Assembly (NCBI GenBank): GCA_902826335.1
Contig: CADEEL010000002.1
Span: forward strand, 71,536-135,535
Length of the DNA stretch: 64,000 nucleotides
Reading direction: 5' to 3'
Source of the DNA: an uncultured Alphaproteobacteria bacterium
GTDB lineage: Bacteria > Pseudomonadota > Alphaproteobacteria > Caulobacterales > Aquidulcibacteraceae
The notes beneath the pieces are model-generated. The model had not been told where the DNA came from and did not search any database. It saw only the letters and a list, made by a program, of their open reading frames with translations. This document shows, in pieces, positions 28,996 to 38,664 of the stretch. The position numbers were made by a program, and so were the translations under genes. Every line of letters begins with the position of its first letter. The stretch's first letter is position 1.

Positions 28996-29843
28996 GGCGC
29001 CGCGCCGAGTAGCAACGCCGGCAGGCCAGGCGCGGCGGCGATGGCGAGGCCAGCGGCCAGCGTGGCGGCCATCATGCCGTCGAGCCGATCAAGCACGCCG
29101 CCATGACCAGGAATGAGGCGGCTGGCGTCCTTCACGCCGAAGCGGCGTTTCAGGAACGACTCGAACAGATCCCCGCCAAGGCCGAACAGCGCAATCAGCG
29201 CGCCCGCCGCGAGCCAAGCCATGAGCGGCGCGGCGAACAGGCTGGCGCTGAGACCGCCCGCGCCCGCGCCGGCGAGTACGCCAGCCCCAAGGCCGGCCCA
29301 GGTTTTTTGCGGCGAGAGCGCGGGCAGGAGTTTTGGCCCGCCGATCAGGCGTCCAGCAAAATAGGCGGCGACGTCCGCCGCCCAGATCGCGGCGAACAGC
29401 AGGATAACGAGTTCAAAACCGCCTGGCGCCTGGGCGCGTATCCACACAAACACGGCGGTGGGCGCCCCGACATAGAGCGCGCCGCCCACTGTTTCGATCA
29501 CGCCCACCAAACTGCGACGCCGCACTGCTGACAGAAGCGCACACGCGCCGAGCCAGGCGAGGCCGAGATCGAGTTCACGCCAGCTCGCGAACATCACCGC
29601 GCCAAGCGCGCCGACCAAAGCGAACAAGAACGCCGGCGTCAGCGCATCAGGCTCGCTCATGCGCGCCCATTCATAACTCATCGCCAGCGCGCAGGCGCCG
29701 GCTGCGGCCGCAACCCAAGGCCCCCCCAGCCAGGCCGCGCCCAGGCCAATCGGGATGAGCGCCAGCGCCGAAAGCGTACGCGGCAGCAGATCGTTGAGCA
29801 GGCTCGGCGCCCGCGCGTCCGCCCCGGCGCTCGCGGCCCTCAC
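28992..29843 (-). CDS. cdsA: Phosphatidate cytidylyltransferase
   Basis: CdsA makes CDP-diacylglycerol from phosphatidate and CTP for phospholipid synthesis. The ~283-residue membrane protein has multiple TM helices and the signature near its C-terminus, [33 protein letters not shown] (key residues G-D-L-x-E-S-x-x-K-R and PGHGGxxDRxD). The GTG start overlaps the uppS stop (GTGA), with the N-terminal 25 residues soluble. A later internal start is possible but no better ribosome-binding site is visible. Confidence 0.95.
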   Translation of the reverse strand: MRAASAGADARAPSLLNDLLPRTLSALALIPIGLGAAWLGGPWVAAAAGACALAMSYEWARMSEPDALTPAFLFALVGALGAVMFASWRELDLGLAWLGACALLSAVRRRSLVGVIETVGGALYVGAPTAVFVWIRAQAPGGFELVILLFAAIWAADVAAYFAGRLIGGPKLLPALSPQKTWAGLGAGVLAGAGAGGLSASLFAAPLMAWLAAGALIALFGLGGDLFESFLKRRFGVKDASRLIPGHGGVLDRLDGMMAATLAAGLAIAAAPGLPALLLGAAP

Positions 29844-30580
29844 ACCGCCTCCACGGCGCCGAAGCGCCGCTCGCGCGAGGCGTACTCATCAAGCGCGCCA
29901 GCCAGCGCCGCGCGGTCAAAGTCCGGCCACAGCACATCGAGGAAAACGAACTCTGCATAGGCCGCCTGCCACAACAGGAAATTCGACAGGCGCACCTCGC
30001 CGCTGGTGCGGATCACGAGATCAAGCGGCGGCAGATCGCGCGTATCGAGATATTGCGCGAATAGATCGGGCGTCAGCGCCGGGGGCTCGACTCGGCCGGC
30101 GGCCGCGTCTTCGGCGAACGCCCGCGCAGCGCGCACGATTTCCTGCCGGCCGCCATAATTGAACGCGATCGTGAGATTGAGCGCTTGGTTTGATCTGGTG
30201 CGCGCTTCGGCGCGTTCGATCATATCGAGAATATCGGCGGCGAGCCCATCGCGCGCGCCGATCACCCGCACACGTACGCCTTCCGCGACCAGGCGATCGA
30301 GATCGCGATCCACATAGAGGCGAAGCAGATCGAGCAGCGCGCTCACTTCATCCGGCGGGCGCGTCCAATTTTCCGTCGAAAAGCCAAACACCGTCAGATA
30401 CGGCACGCCGAGATCGCCGGCGGCCTCCACGGTGCGGCGCAAAGCCTCGACTCCCGCGCGATGGCCGAACGTGCGCGGCCGTGATCGCTGGCGCGCCCAG
30501 CGGCCATTGCCATCCATGATGATGGCGACATGGCGCGGGCGCGGCGGCGCGTGCGGCGATGGGTTGGGTGCGGCCATCAT
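29840..30580 (-). CDS. uppS: Undecaprenyl diphosphate synthase (cis-prenyltransferase)
   Basis: UppS elongates farnesyl diphosphate to the C55 lipid carrier used for peptidoglycan and LPS. The 246-residue protein has [15 protein letters not shown] with the catalytic Asp, [45 protein letters not shown], and the final [24 protein letters not shown] block (key residues R-T-S-G-E-x-R-L-S-N-F). The ATG at 30580 lies 10 bp after the frr stop. The longer frame runs into frr and lacks homology to the family. Confidence 0.97.
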   Translation of the reverse strand: MMAAPNPSPHAPPRPRHVAIIMDGNGRWARQRSRPRTFGHRAGVEALRRTVEAAGDLGVPYLTVFGFSTENWTRPPDEVSALLDLLRLYVDRDLDRLVAEGVRVRVIGARDGLAADILDMIERAEARTRSNQALNLTIAFNYGGRQEIVRAARAFAEDAAAGRVEPPALTPDLFAQYLDTRDLPPLDLVIRTSGEVRLSNFLLWQAAYAEFVFLDVLWPDFDRAALAGALDEYASRERRFGAVEAV

Positions 30581-30590
30581 CGGGGCAGGC

Positions 30591-31157
30591 TCACACCTGC
30601 TTGATCTCCTCTTCCTTATGCCGTGCGGCCTCATCGACCTTTTTCACATATTCGTCTGTGACTTTTTGCACTTTTTCGGCGTGACGCTTGTGTTCGTCCT
30701 CGCTGAGATCATGGTCCTTCTCCTGCTTCTTGAGCAGGTCCATCGCGTCGCGGCGTACATTGCGGATCGCCACACGCGCCGTCTCCGCATATTTGCCGGC
30801 GAGTTTGGCGAGTTCAGCACGGCGCTCGCCCGTCAATGGTGGAATGGGAATGCGCAGCGTCTGGCCCTCGACAATGGGGTTGAGGCCAAGGCCCGAAGCC
30901 CGGATCGCCTTGTCCACCGCGCCGACATTTGCGCGATCCCAAATCTGCACACTGATCATGCGCGGTTCCGGCACGGTGACGCCGGCCACCTGGTTCAAGG
31001 GCGTGGATGAGCCATAGGCCTCGACATGAATTGGATCGAGCAGCGTCGAAGAGGCGCGGCCGGTGCGCAGGCCGTTGAATTCATGCTTGAGCGCGGTCAG
31101 CGCGCCCTCCATGCGTTTGCGCACATCCTCGATGTTGAACGGTGTCGCTTGAGCCAT
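30591..31157 (-). CDS. frr: Ribosome recycling factor
   Basis: Frr splits post-termination ribosomes with EF-G. The 188-residue protein is full length: the central [20 protein letters not shown], the [20 protein letters not shown] hinge region, and the C-terminal helical arm [18 protein letters not shown]. It is 11 bp downstream of pyrH in the near-universal rpsB-tsf-pyrH-frr order, although here an SRAP gene separates tsf from pyrH. Confidence 0.98.
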   Translation of the reverse strand: MAQATPFNIEDVRKRMEGALTALKHEFNGLRTGRASSTLLDPIHVEAYGSSTPLNQVAGVTVPEPRMISVQIWDRANVGAVDKAIRASGLGLNPIVEGQTLRIPIPPLTGERRAELAKLAGKYAETARVAIRNVRRDAMDLLKKQEKDHDLSEDEHKRHAEKVQKVTDEYVKKVDEAARHKEEEIKQV

Positions 31158-31168
31158 GGAAGAACCCT

Positions 31169-31921
31169 CTAGTCGCGAATGACGGTGCAGACGCCGCGCC
31201 CGGCCAGAACGTCGGCCAGCGCGCCGCGCTGCTGAATGGAAAACACCACGATCGGCACGTTGTTCTCTCGCATCAGACTGACGGCGGAGGCGTCCATCAC
31301 TTTGAGATCGCGCGCCAACACTTCATGATAGGTGAGCCGGTCATAGCGCGTCGCGGCCTTGTCCTTCATGGGATCGGCGGAATAAACGCCGTCCACCTGC
31401 GTGCCCTTGAACAAGGCGTCGCACCCCATCTCGGCCGCGCGCAGCGCGGCGGCGGTATCGGTGGTGAAGAAGGGATTGCCGGTGCCCGCCGCGAAGATGA
31501 CGATGCGTCCCTTCTCCATGTGGCGAATGGCGCGGCGACGAATATAGGGTTCGCACACGGTGGTCATCGGAATCGCCGATTGGACACGCGTACCGACGCC
31601 TTGCTTTTCGATCGCGCTGGACATGGCGAGCGCGTTCATCACCGTGGCCAGCATGCCCATATAATCGGCGGTGGCGCGCTCCATGCCCTTCGCGGCGACG
31701 GATAGGCCCCGGAAGATGTTCCCCCCTCCGATGACAAGGCAGAGTTCGACGCCCGCGCGCGCGGCCTCGGCCACCTCGGCGGCGATGCGCAGGCACACCT
31801 CCATATCGATCCCGTAGCCCGCCTCCCCCATCAGAGCCTCGCCGGAAATCTTGAGGAGAACGCGGCGATAGGGGCCGGACGGCGCAGGGTGCGGACGGGC
31901 GGCGGACTCGGACATGCTCAT
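31169..31921 (-). CDS. pyrH: UMP kinase
   Basis: PyrH phosphorylates UMP to UDP and is regulated by GTP and UTP. The 250-residue amino-acid-kinase-fold protein has [47 protein letters not shown] and [20 protein letters not shown]. Two ATGs (31921 and 31915) lie two codons apart and either could start translation. The 94 bp upstream (31922-32015) contain no recognised gene. Because the SRAP gene intervenes, pyrH may need a promoter there or depend on readthrough. Confidence 0.97.
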   Translation of the reverse strand: MSMSESAARPHPAPSGPYRRVLLKISGEALMGEAGYGIDMEVCLRIAAEVAEAARAGVELCLVIGGGNIFRGLSVAAKGMERATADYMGMLATVMNALAMSSAIEKQGVGTRVQSAIPMTTVCEPYIRRRAIRHMEKGRIVIFAAGTGNPFFTTDTAAALRAAEMGCDALFKGTQVDGVYSADPMKDKAATRYDRLTYHEVLARDLKVMDASAVSLMRENNVPIVVFSIQQRGALADVLAGRGVCTVIRD

Positions 31922-32015
31922 GAAATCGCAGCGTGGAAGCGCGTGGCGCGCGGATCAAGTGCCTTACGCGCTTCAAAAGCGTTTCGCAAAGCGCGGGCGC
32001 GCCCACTCAAGGGGA

Positions 32016-32651
32016 TCAGCGCGGGCGGCGCTGGGGCGGCGCCTGTTCGCGCATACTCCAGCCGCCCGCGTCGTCATGCGTTTTCAACAAGGCCTTGATC
32101 TCGGATAGGGCCGCCCCGGATTCCCCCAGCCAGGCCGGCCAAGCCTCCGGCGGCAAAATGGCGGGCATCCGATCGGTGATGCGGGCGGTGAGGTCGTTCG
32201 GCGGCGTGGTGACGAGCACGAACGTATCGAGGCGCTCGTCGCCATTGCGCCATTCCTCGAAGATGACAGCCAGCGCAAGGGCGCCGCCATCGCGGGGTGC
32301 GATTACCCATTGCTTGGTTTTGCCGTTCGCGAGCGCCTCGCCTTCGTTAAACGACGCCACGAAAGCGATCCCACGCGCCTCGCGGAAGGCGGCGGCGAAG
32401 GTTGGGCGCGTGTCGATCGTCTCGCAGCGCGCATGCATGTATTTCGGACGCGTGGGCGCGGCCGCGTTCTTCTCGGCGAAGCCCCACCGCATCGGGACCA
32501 ATTCGCGCGCGCCGTCGCGGTTGAGGCGCAGCACCTGCGCAAACCGCATCGGCGTCGCGGTCACTGTCGGTTCGTTCGGATCGGCCACGAGCGGTTGCGA
32601 AAACGCCTGCACCTCTCTCCAGGAGGCCATTTGCGTGAACTTTCCGCACAT
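32016..32651 (-). CDS. SRAP-domain protein (YedK/HMCES family), divergent active site
   Basis: SRAP proteins crosslink to abasic sites in single-stranded DNA through Cys2 and protect them. The 211-residue protein begins MCGKFTQ, which supplies Cys2, and has VPMRWGFAEK and RMPAILPPEAW. In E. coli YedK the pocket is Cys2, Asn75, Glu105 and His160. Here the Asn position is His73 (HARCET instead of NARAET), a Glu is kept at 103 (SFNEGE), and the His position is Thr159 (ITDRMP instead of HDRMP). It may therefore form a crosslink but release it differently, or have another role. It sits between tsf and pyrH, an unusual place. The residue alignment is by eye. Confidence 0.82.
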   Translation of the reverse strand: MCGKFTQMASWREVQAFSQPLVADPNEPTVTATPMRFAQVLRLNRDGARELVPMRWGFAEKNAAAPTRPKYMHARCETIDTRPTFAAAFREARGIAFVASFNEGEALANGKTKQWVIAPRDGGALALAVIFEEWRNGDERLDTFVLVTTPPNDLTARITDRMPAILPPEAWPAWLGESGAALSEIKALLKTHDDAGGWSMREQAPPQRRPR

Positions 32652-32673
32652 CGCCGCCGCCTTGGAAGGCGCT

Positions 32674-32702
32674 CCAGGCCGCCGGACGATCCAGCGGCCT
32701 GG
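32674..32702 (-). terminator. Hairpin after tsf
   Basis: CCAGGCCGC and GCGGCCTGG form a perfect 9-bp inverted repeat with an 11-nt loop, beginning 9 nt after the tsf stop and ending 22 nt before the SRAP start codon. No T-run follows. It probably marks the end or a processing site of the rpsB-tsf transcript; partial readthrough would feed SRAP and pyrH. Confidence 0.45.
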
Positions 32703-32711
32703 GCAGGCCCA

Positions 32712-33653
32712 TCAGGTTTGCTTTGACATCGCCGCCACCTCGGCCGCGAAATCTCCAGTCTTCTTTTCAACGCCCTCGCCGACCGCGAGGCGAATGAACG
32801 CCGTGATGGTGATCGGCGCGCCAGCCGCCTTCGCCGCCTCGGCCACCGCAGCCTCGACCTTTTGGTCAGGATTAAGCGCGAAGGCCTGCTTCAACAGCAC
32901 GGATTCCTCGAAGAATTTGCGCAGCCGCCCTTCCAGCATCTTCTCGATCACCGAATCCGGCTTGCCGGCGGACTTGGGGTCTTCCTGGATCTGCTGAACG
33001 AGAATGGCCTTCTCGCGCGCCACACGCTCGGGATCGATATCGTTTTCAGACAGCGCGAGCGGGCTGAAGGCGGCGATGTGCATCGCCACCTTGCGCGCGA
33101 TATCCTCGACCACATCGCGCTTGCCGCTCGACTGGGCCGCGACCAGCACGCCGATGCGCCCCATGCCGTCGGCCACGGCGTTGTGCACATAGCTCGCCAC
33201 CGCGCCCTCGCTCACGCCGAGAAAGGCGCTGCGGCGCAACGTGATGTTTTCGCCGATCGAGGCGATCAGCGCGGTGACTTCATCGCTGACGGCGCCTGCC
33301 CCGCCGGGCGCGGGCGCGGCGAGCAACGCATCGTGATCGCCCTTCTTGGCGAGGGCGATCTTGGCGTAGCCGCGCGCGGCGTTTTGGAACGTCTCATTGC
33401 GCGCGACAAAATCCGTCTCGGAATTGAGTTCGATGAGGGCCGCGCCCTTATCGCCCGCCGCGAGCGCGATGACGCCTTCGGCCGCAGCGCGTTCTGCCTT
33501 TTTGGCCGCCTTCGACAGGCCTTTGGCGCGCAGCCAATCGATCGAAGCTTCAAGATCGCCATTGTTCTCGGCCAGCGCCTTCTTGCAATCCATCATGCCG
33601 ACGCCGGTTTTTTCCCGCAGCTCCTTGACCAGCGTGGCGCTTACTTCGGCCAT
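32712..33653 (-). CDS. tsf: Elongation factor Ts
   Basis: EF-Ts exchanges GDP for GTP on EF-Tu. The 313-residue protein has the N-terminal [19 protein letters not shown] and the core [10 protein letters not shown] motif that contacts EF-Tu, followed by the two-part dimerisation region. The ATG at 33653 is preferred to the in-frame ATG 15 nt upstream because AAGGAG stands 7 nt before it. It follows rpsB with a 90-bp gap containing a hairpin. Confidence 0.98.
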   Translation of the reverse strand: MAEVSATLVKELREKTGVGMMDCKKALAENNGDLEASIDWLRAKGLSKAAKKAERAAAEGVIALAAGDKGAALIELNSETDFVARNETFQNAARGYAKIALAKKGDHDALLAAPAPGGAGAVSDEVTALIASIGENITLRRSAFLGVSEGAVASYVHNAVADGMGRIGVLVAAQSSGKRDVVEDIARKVAMHIAAFSPLALSENDIDPERVAREKAILVQQIQEDPKSAGKPDSVIEKMLEGRLRKFFEESVLLKQAFALNPDQKVEAAVAEAAKAAGAPITITAFIRLAVGEGVEKKTGDFAAEVAAMSKQT

Positions 33654-33691
33654 GTCGTGCTCCTTCACATATCGTGTTCATGCAGTGCAGC

Positions 33692-33709
33692 GCGTGCGCT
33701 TGCGCACGC
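33692..33709 (-). other. Hairpin in the rpsB-tsf spacer
   Basis: GCGTGCGC and GCGCACGC form a perfect 8-bp inverted repeat around two bases, midway between the rpsB stop and the tsf ribosome-binding site. Without a T-run it is more likely an attenuator or processing element that sets the ratio of S2 to EF-Ts than a full terminator. The role is inferred from position only. Confidence 0.45.
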
Positions 33710-33743
33710 CCGCACCGTTGTTCTTTTCAACGCGCCAATCCGC

Positions 33744-34532
33744 CTAGGCGGAGGCTTCCGGCTGGGCAGGCGGCGCCTCGGCTGGCGCGCGCGGCGCGGG
33801 CGGCCGCGCCGATGCGCCAATATCAACGCCGCCGCGCACCTGGCTCTCCTCCAGCCCGTCGATCACCGCGTCGGCGATGAGATCGCAGTAAAGCTGGATC
33901 GCGCGCGCTGCATCGTCATTGCCCGGGATCGGGAAGGCGACTTCATCCGGATCGCAATTGGAATCGATGATGGCCACAACCGGGATGCTCAGCTTGCGTG
34001 CTTCCTGAATGGCGATCGCCTCTTTGTTCGTGTCGATCACGAACATCAGGTCCGGGATGCCGCCCATCAGCGCGATGCCGCCGAGCGAACGATCGAGCTT
34101 GTCGCGTTCGCGCGTCAGGTTGAGGATTTCCTTCTTGGTCAGACCGATCTTGCCCTCGGTGGAGACGAGCTGATCGAGCTCCTTGAGACGCGCGATCGAC
34201 TTCGACACGGTCTGCCAATTGGTCAGCGTGCCGCCCAGCCAGCGCTGGTTGATATAATACTGAGCTGAGCGCTTGGCGGCCGCCGCGATGTGCTCGCTGG
34301 CCTGGCGCTTGGTGCCGACAAAGAGGATGCGCCCGCCAGCGGCGGCGACTTCGCGCACCTTGACCAGCGCCTGATGCAGCAGCGGCACCGATTGCGACAA
34401 GTCCAGGATATGGATGTTGGAGCGGACGCCGAAGATGTAGCGATCCATCTTCGGGTTCCAGCGGTGGGTTTGGTGTCCGAAATGCGCGCCAGCTTCCATG
34501 AGCTGGCGCATGCTGAACTCAGGCAGCGCCAT
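33744..34532 (-). CDS. rpsB: 30S ribosomal protein S2
   Basis: S2 (uS2) binds the 30S subunit back side. The 262-residue protein has [49 protein letters not shown] and [12 protein letters not shown], all classical. The C-terminal ~30 residues are an Ala/Pro-rich tail ([20 protein letters not shown]) often seen in alphaproteobacteria. It is the first gene of the block and has a leader with a strong hairpin and a candidate promoter upstream. Confidence 0.98.
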   Translation of the reverse strand: MALPEFSMRQLMEAGAHFGHQTHRWNPKMDRYIFGVRSNIHILDLSQSVPLLHQALVKVREVAAAGGRILFVGTKRQASEHIAAAAKRSAQYYINQRWLGGTLTNWQTVSKSIARLKELDQLVSTEGKIGLTKKEILNLTRERDKLDRSLGGIALMGGIPDLMFVIDTNKEAIAIQEARKLSIPVVAIIDSNCDPDEVAFPIPGNDDAARAIQLYCDLIADAVIDGLEESQVRGGVDIGASARPPAPRAPAEAPPAQPEASA

Positions 34533-34573
34533 GGTGGGTCGATCCTTTTCCGGTTGGCCACCGCGAGCAAAGA

Positions 34574-34597
34574 CCTGAAATTCCCTGGAATTTCAGG
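34574..34597 (-). ncRNA. Hairpin in the rpsB 5' leader (possible S2 leader)
   Basis: CCTGAAATTCC and GGAATTTCAGG form a perfect 11-bp inverted repeat with a 2-base loop about 42 nt before the rpsB start. It is AT-rich in a GC-rich region, which argues against chance. rpsB leaders commonly carry structures through which free S2 represses its own operon. That this is such a leader is inferred from position; I have not matched it to a known RNA family. Confidence 0.45.
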
Positions 34598-34659
34598 ACC
34601 GGATGGAGAAGCGGCCCGTATCTGACCGCCCCGCCGCGCCCGCGTGCGAAGTGGCGGGG

Positions 34660-34687
34660 ATATAGAGAAGGCGCCCCGCCAAGGCAA
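34660..34687 (-). promoter_or_regulatory. Candidate rpsB promoter
   Basis: On the minus strand TTGCCT (34687-34682) and CTATAT (34665-34660) are separated by 16 bp, a good match to a housekeeping -35/-10 pair. It would start a transcript about 120 nt before rpsB, placing the 11-bp hairpin inside the leader. It lies just after the stop of the DUF1428 gene, on the same strand. Confidence 0.5.
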
Positions 34688-34702
34688 GCCTCGGCGGACG
34701 CG

Positions 34703-35056
34703 TCACGCCTCCATCAGCACCTCGAAACCGCCGAAAATCATGCGTTTGCCGTCAAACGGCATGGGCGAAGCGCCGGGCTGCATGCGCGGATCGGCCATCG
34801 CCTTGGCCATGCCGGCGTCCCGCGCGGCCTTATCTGGCCAGATGATCCAGGAGAACACCATGGTTTCATCCTCGGCGCATTTCACCGCCATGTAGAAATC
34901 CGTCTCCTTGCCCCTGGGCACGTCATCGCCCCAGGTCTCCACCACTTTGAGCGCTCCATGCTCCTTGAATATCGGCGCCGCCGTCTGGGCCGCTTCGAGA
35001 TAAGCCGCCCGGTTCGATTTCAGAACCGGAATTACATAGCCATCGATATAAGCCAT
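34703..35056 (-). CDS. DUF1428 family protein
   Basis: The 117-residue protein is a typical DUF1428 member: MAYIDGYVIPVLKSNRAAYLE, HGALKVVETWGDDVPRGKETDF, VFSWIIWPDKAARDAGMAK, and MPFDGKRMIFGGFEVLME at the end. The fold is a dimeric alpha/beta barrel (ferredoxin-like) and the function is not established. The ATG has a GGAGTTCG context upstream. It lies 29 bp downstream of dnaE on the same strand and could be cotranscribed with it. Confidence 0.9.
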   Translation of the reverse strand: MAYIDGYVIPVLKSNRAAYLEAAQTAAPIFKEHGALKVVETWGDDVPRGKETDFYMAVKCAEDETMVFSWIIWPDKAARDAGMAKAMADPRMQPGASPMPFDGKRMIFGGFEVLMEA

Positions 35057-35085
35057 CTCGAACTCCTTCGAACTTATCCTGGCGG

Positions 35086-38000
35086 CTAGATAACGCGTTC
35101 AACGCCCTTCGTCGCCTTCATGGCCGCGCGGGCGGCCGCGCCAGCAGGGTAGACGCCAGGCGGCCTTAGCTCCACCTCCGCCCCATCCTTGAGCTGCAGG
35201 ATGAGCTTCAAGGGCCGCGCCTCACCGGGCGCGGGCGGCGCCAAGGCCTTGAGCGTGGCCGCCAGCACATCCAGCGGCGCGCCTTCCTTGAGGAAAATCC
35301 TGAGATCGCTGAGCGCGCGCGCCTCCGCCGCCTCGATCGGCGCGAAGCCTTCCGCGGCGATCTTGAGATCTCCGTCCCGCCAGCGGGCGCGGGCGCGATA
35401 GACGAACGACTTGCCCACCTGCAGCGTCTCACGCGCGGCGGCGAAGTGCTCGGGCATGACGATCGCCTCGTACTCTCCCGTCGGATCGGAAAACGTCACC
35501 CAGGCCAGCATGCCGCCGGAATTGGCTGGCCGCGTCTTCACCTGGCGCACGACGCCCGCGGCGGCATAGGTGCGCGGCTCGGTCTCGCCCTCGTCCAAGA
35601 TGTCCGCATACGTCATATACGCGCCGGCGCGATCCTCGGCGAAAAAGTCCGACAGCGGATGACCAGAGAGATAAAAGCCAACACTCTCGCGCTCAAAATC
35701 GAGCCGTTCCTGCGCCGACCAACTTTGCGCCTTGGGCATCAGCGGACGCACGCTCGGCTCGTCCGCCCCGAAGAGGCTGACTTGCGAACTTGCGCGCTCC
35801 TCGGCGACGCGCGCGGCATAAGCCGTCAGCGTTTCGCACGCGGCCAACACGCGCGCCCGTTCGCGCTCGACGCTGTCGAAGGCGCCGGCCTTGGCGAGGT
35901 TTTCCAATTGGCGGCGATTGATGGCCTTGCCGTCGATGCGCTCGGCGAACTCAAACAGGGATTTGAATTCGCCGCCGCGCGCGCGCTCGGCGACGATGCT
36001 TTCCATCGCGGCGAGCCCGACATTGCGCACCGCGCCCAGCGCGTAGCGCACGGCGAGCGCGCCAGCCTCGCCCGCCTCGACGCTGAAATCAGCCTGCGAG
36101 GCGTTGATATCGGGCGGCGCAACGGCGACGCCGACGCGCCGCGCATCCTGATGGAAGGCCGCGAGCTTATCGCTGTTGGAGAGATCGAGGCTCATTGAGG
36201 CCGCGAGAAACTCAACCGGATAATTCGCCTTCAAATAAGCCGTCTGATAGGCGATGACGGCATAGGCGGCCGCATGCGATTTGTTGAAGCCATAGCCCGC
36301 GAATTCCTCGACCAGATCGAATATGAACGCGGCGGTTTCCTTCTTGACGCCCTTCGCCATCGCGCCATCGAGGAAGCGCGATTTCTGCTTGCGCATTTCA
36401 GCGGGCAGCTTCTTGCCCATAGCGCGGCGCAGCAAGTCCGCTTCGCCCAGACTATAGCCTGAGAGCGCCTGCGCGATCTGCATCACCTGTTCCTGATAAA
36501 TGATGACGCCGTAAGTTTCCTTGAGGATCGCCTCCAGCAGCGGATGGGGATAGTCCGGCGCCTCAAGCCCGTGTTTCACCGCGGCGTAGGCGTCGATATT
36601 CTTCATTGGGCCTGGGCGGTAAAGCGAAATGAGAGCGATGATGTCGTCCAGGCTTGTCGGCTTCACCTTGCGCAGCGTATCGCGCATGCCCTGTCCTTCG
36701 AGTTGAAATACACCGAAAGTCAGGCCCGATTGCATGAGCGCGTAGGTTTTCGCGTCATCGAGTGGGATGCGCGCCAAATCGAGATCGACGCCGCGGCCGC
36801 GCAGATAGTTCAGCGCGCGATCGATCACAGTCAGGGTCTTCAGGCCCAGAAAATCGAACTTAACCAGGCCGGCGGCCTCGACCCATTTCATGTTGAACTG
36901 CGTGGCCGGCAGCTCGGACCGTGGATCGCGGTAAAGCGCGACAAGCTCCGTCAACGGCCGATCGCCGATGACGACGCCGGCCGCATGGGTCGAGGCGTTG
37001 CGGTGCAGGCCTTCGAGCTGCAGCGAGACGCCGAGCAAGTCCCGCACTTCCGGCTCGCGTTCCGCCGCCTCCTTGAAGCGCGGCTCAACCTCGATCGCCT
37101 GGGCGAGCGTTACGGGGTTGGCGGGATTGGCTGGCACCATTTTCGCCAGGCGATCGACCATGCCGAACGGCAATTGCATCACGCGCCCGACATCGCGCAG
37201 CACCGCGCGCGCCTGCAACGTGCCGAACGTGATGATTTGCGCCACGCGATCGGCGCCATAGCGTTTGGTGACATAGTCGATCACCTCGCCGCGCCGCTCC
37301 TGGCAGAAATCGATGTCGAAATCGGGCATCGACACCCGCTCGGGATTGAGAAACCGCTCGAACAAGAGGCCGTACCGCAGCGGATCAAGGTCCGTGATGG
37401 TCAACGCCCAAGCCACCAGCGAGCCGGCGCCTGAGCCGCGCCCGGGCCCAACCGGAATGCCCTGCCCCTTCGCCCACTGGATAAAGTCCGCGACGATGAG
37501 GAAATACCCCGCGAACTTCATCTGGATAATGACGTCGAGTTCGAATTTCAGCCGCGCGCGATAGGTTTCTTCATCGGCCGCGCGGCCCTCCGGCCCAAGC
37601 CCGTCCAGGCGCGCCGCAAGTCCAGCCTCGGCCTGCGCGATCAACTCCGCCGGCTCATCCCGGCACGCTTCCGTCGTAAAGCGCGGCAGGATCGGCATGC
37701 GTCCGCGCAAGCGAAACGCGCAGCGCCGCGCGATCTCCACGCTTGAAGCGAGCGCCTCGGGCACATCCGCGAACAGCGCCTCCATTTCGGCGGTGGATTT
37801 GAAATAGTGCTGATCCGTGAAGCGGCGGCGCTCATCTTCGCCCAGATAGGCGCTATCGGCGATGCACGTCAGCGCATCGTGGGCGCGATGATCGGATTGT
37901 TTCTTGAAGCGGATGTCGTTGGTCGCGACCAGCGGCAAGCCGAGCCGATAGGCGAGATCAACCAGCGCGCCCTCGGTTTGCATCTCGGCTTCTTCGCGGT

Positions 38001-38514
38001 GCCTGCTAAGCTCAACATAGAGCCGATTTTGAAACGCCTGCGCGAGGCGGCGCAACAAAGCGTCCGCCGCGTCCTCGTGATTGCGGGCGAGCAGCGGCGC
38101 AAGCGGGCCCTCGCCGCCGCCGGTCGAGGCAATGAGGCCCGCGGTGTCCGCCAGCAGCGCGTCAAGCGAGACGTGCGGCTCATCTTGCGGCCCAACGTCC
38201 AAAAACGCCGCCGACGACAACCGCATCAAGGCGCGGTAGCCGGCCTCGCTTTGTGCAAACAGCGCCAACTCGCCAGCGACGTCGCCCTCGCCCTTCACTT
38301 TGAGCGCGCACCCGATCAGCGGCTGCACGCCCGCCTCCGCCGCCGCCTGGGAAAACTCAAGCGCGCCGAAGAGATTGTTTGTGTCCGTTACGCCGATCGC
38401 CGGCATGCCCGCCGCGGCCGCCAGCTTTGCGATATCCTTGACGTGCAGCATGCTGCCCAGCAGCGAATAGGCTGAGCGCGCGCGCAGATGCACGTAACCG
38501 AATTTGTCCGCCAT
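35086..38514 (-). CDS. dnaE: DNA polymerase III alpha subunit (replicative)
   Basis: DnaE is the replicative polymerase. The 1,142-residue protein starts with the PHP domain (FGYVHLRARSAYSLLGSML, IGVTDTNNLFGALEF). The C-family polymerase core carries GPGRGSGAGSLVAWAL and the catalytic Asp pair in SMPDFDIDFCQERRGEVI. Later come the tandem helix-hairpin-helix region (VPPDINASQADFSVE-type segment) and an OB domain (VRQVKTRPANSGGMLAWVTF). The ATG at 38514 with GGGAG upstream fits the family start. Its position beside proS and lolCD, and the standard PHP domain, indicate DnaE1 rather than the mutagenic DnaE2. It is divergent from proS, 150 bp away. Confidence 0.97.
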   Translation of the reverse strand: MADKFGYVHLRARSAYSLLGSMLHVKDIAKLAAAAGMPAIGVTDTNNLFGALEFSQAAAEAGVQPLIGCALKVKGEGDVAGELALFAQSEAGYRALMRLSSAAFLDVGPQDEPHVSLDALLADTAGLIASTGGGEGPLAPLLARNHEDAADALLRRLAQAFQNRLYVELSRHREEAEMQTEGALVDLAYRLGLPLVATNDIRFKKQSDHRAHDALTCIADSAYLGEDERRRFTDQHYFKSTAEMEALFADVPEALASSVEIARRCAFRLRGRMPILPRFTTEACRDEPAELIAQAEAGLAARLDGLGPEGRAADEETYRARLKFELDVIIQMKFAGYFLIVADFIQWAKGQGIPVGPGRGSGAGSLVAWALTITDLDPLRYGLLFERFLNPERVSMPDFDIDFCQERRGEVIDYVTKRYGADRVAQIITFGTLQARAVLRDVGRVMQLPFGMVDRLAKMVPANPANPVTLAQAIEVEPRFKEAAEREPEVRDLLGVSLQLEGLHRNASTHAAGVVIGDRPLTELVALYRDPRSELPATQFNMKWVEAAGLVKFDFLGLKTLTVIDRALNYLRGRGVDLDLARIPLDDAKTYALMQSGLTFGVFQLEGQGMRDTLRKVKPTSLDDIIALISLYRPGPMKNIDAYAAVKHGLEAPDYPHPLLEAILKETYGVIIYQEQVMQIAQALSGYSLGEADLLRRAMGKKLPAEMRKQKSRFLDGAMAKGVKKETAAFIFDLVEEFAGYGFNKSHAAAYAVIAYQTAYLKANYPVEFLAASMSLDLSNSDKLAAFHQDARRVGVAVAPPDINASQADFSVEAGEAGALAVRYALGAVRNVGLAAMESIVAERARGGEFKSLFEFAERIDGKAINRRQLENLAKAGAFDSVERERARVLAACETLTAYAARVAEERASSQVSLFGADEPSVRPLMPKAQSWSAQERLDFERESVGFYLSGHPLSDFFAEDRAGAYMTYADILDEGETEPRTYAAAGVVRQVKTRPANSGGMLAWVTFSDPTGEYEAIVMPEHFAAARETLQVGKSFVYRARARWRDGDLKIAAEGFAPIEAAEARALSDLRIFLKEGAPLDVLAATLKALAPPAPGEARPLKLILQLKDGAEVELRPPGVYPAGAAARAAMKATKGVERVI

Positions 38515-38664
38515 TCGTCGCGCTCCCGTCCCGCCCACTAAGCCCGATTCCCGCCGCGCGGTGTATTCTTGTTTTGTTCTGCCCAGCGAATGCGCTGCAT
38601 CGCGCGCGTTTGCCGCGAGTCGGCGCGCGGTCTATCAGACGCGCCGGAATGGAGCCCACACCCT

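Noticed and set aside
35446..37564. Long plus-strand ORFs antisense to dnaE
   Set aside because: Shadow frames of dnaE with no family resemblance or start signals.
38565..38579. ATTC-N7-GTTC, one mismatch from a LexA box, between dnaE and proS
   Set aside because: A single-mismatch hit to an eight-base consensus is expected often by chance in 64 kb, and dnaE1 is not a usual SOS gene.
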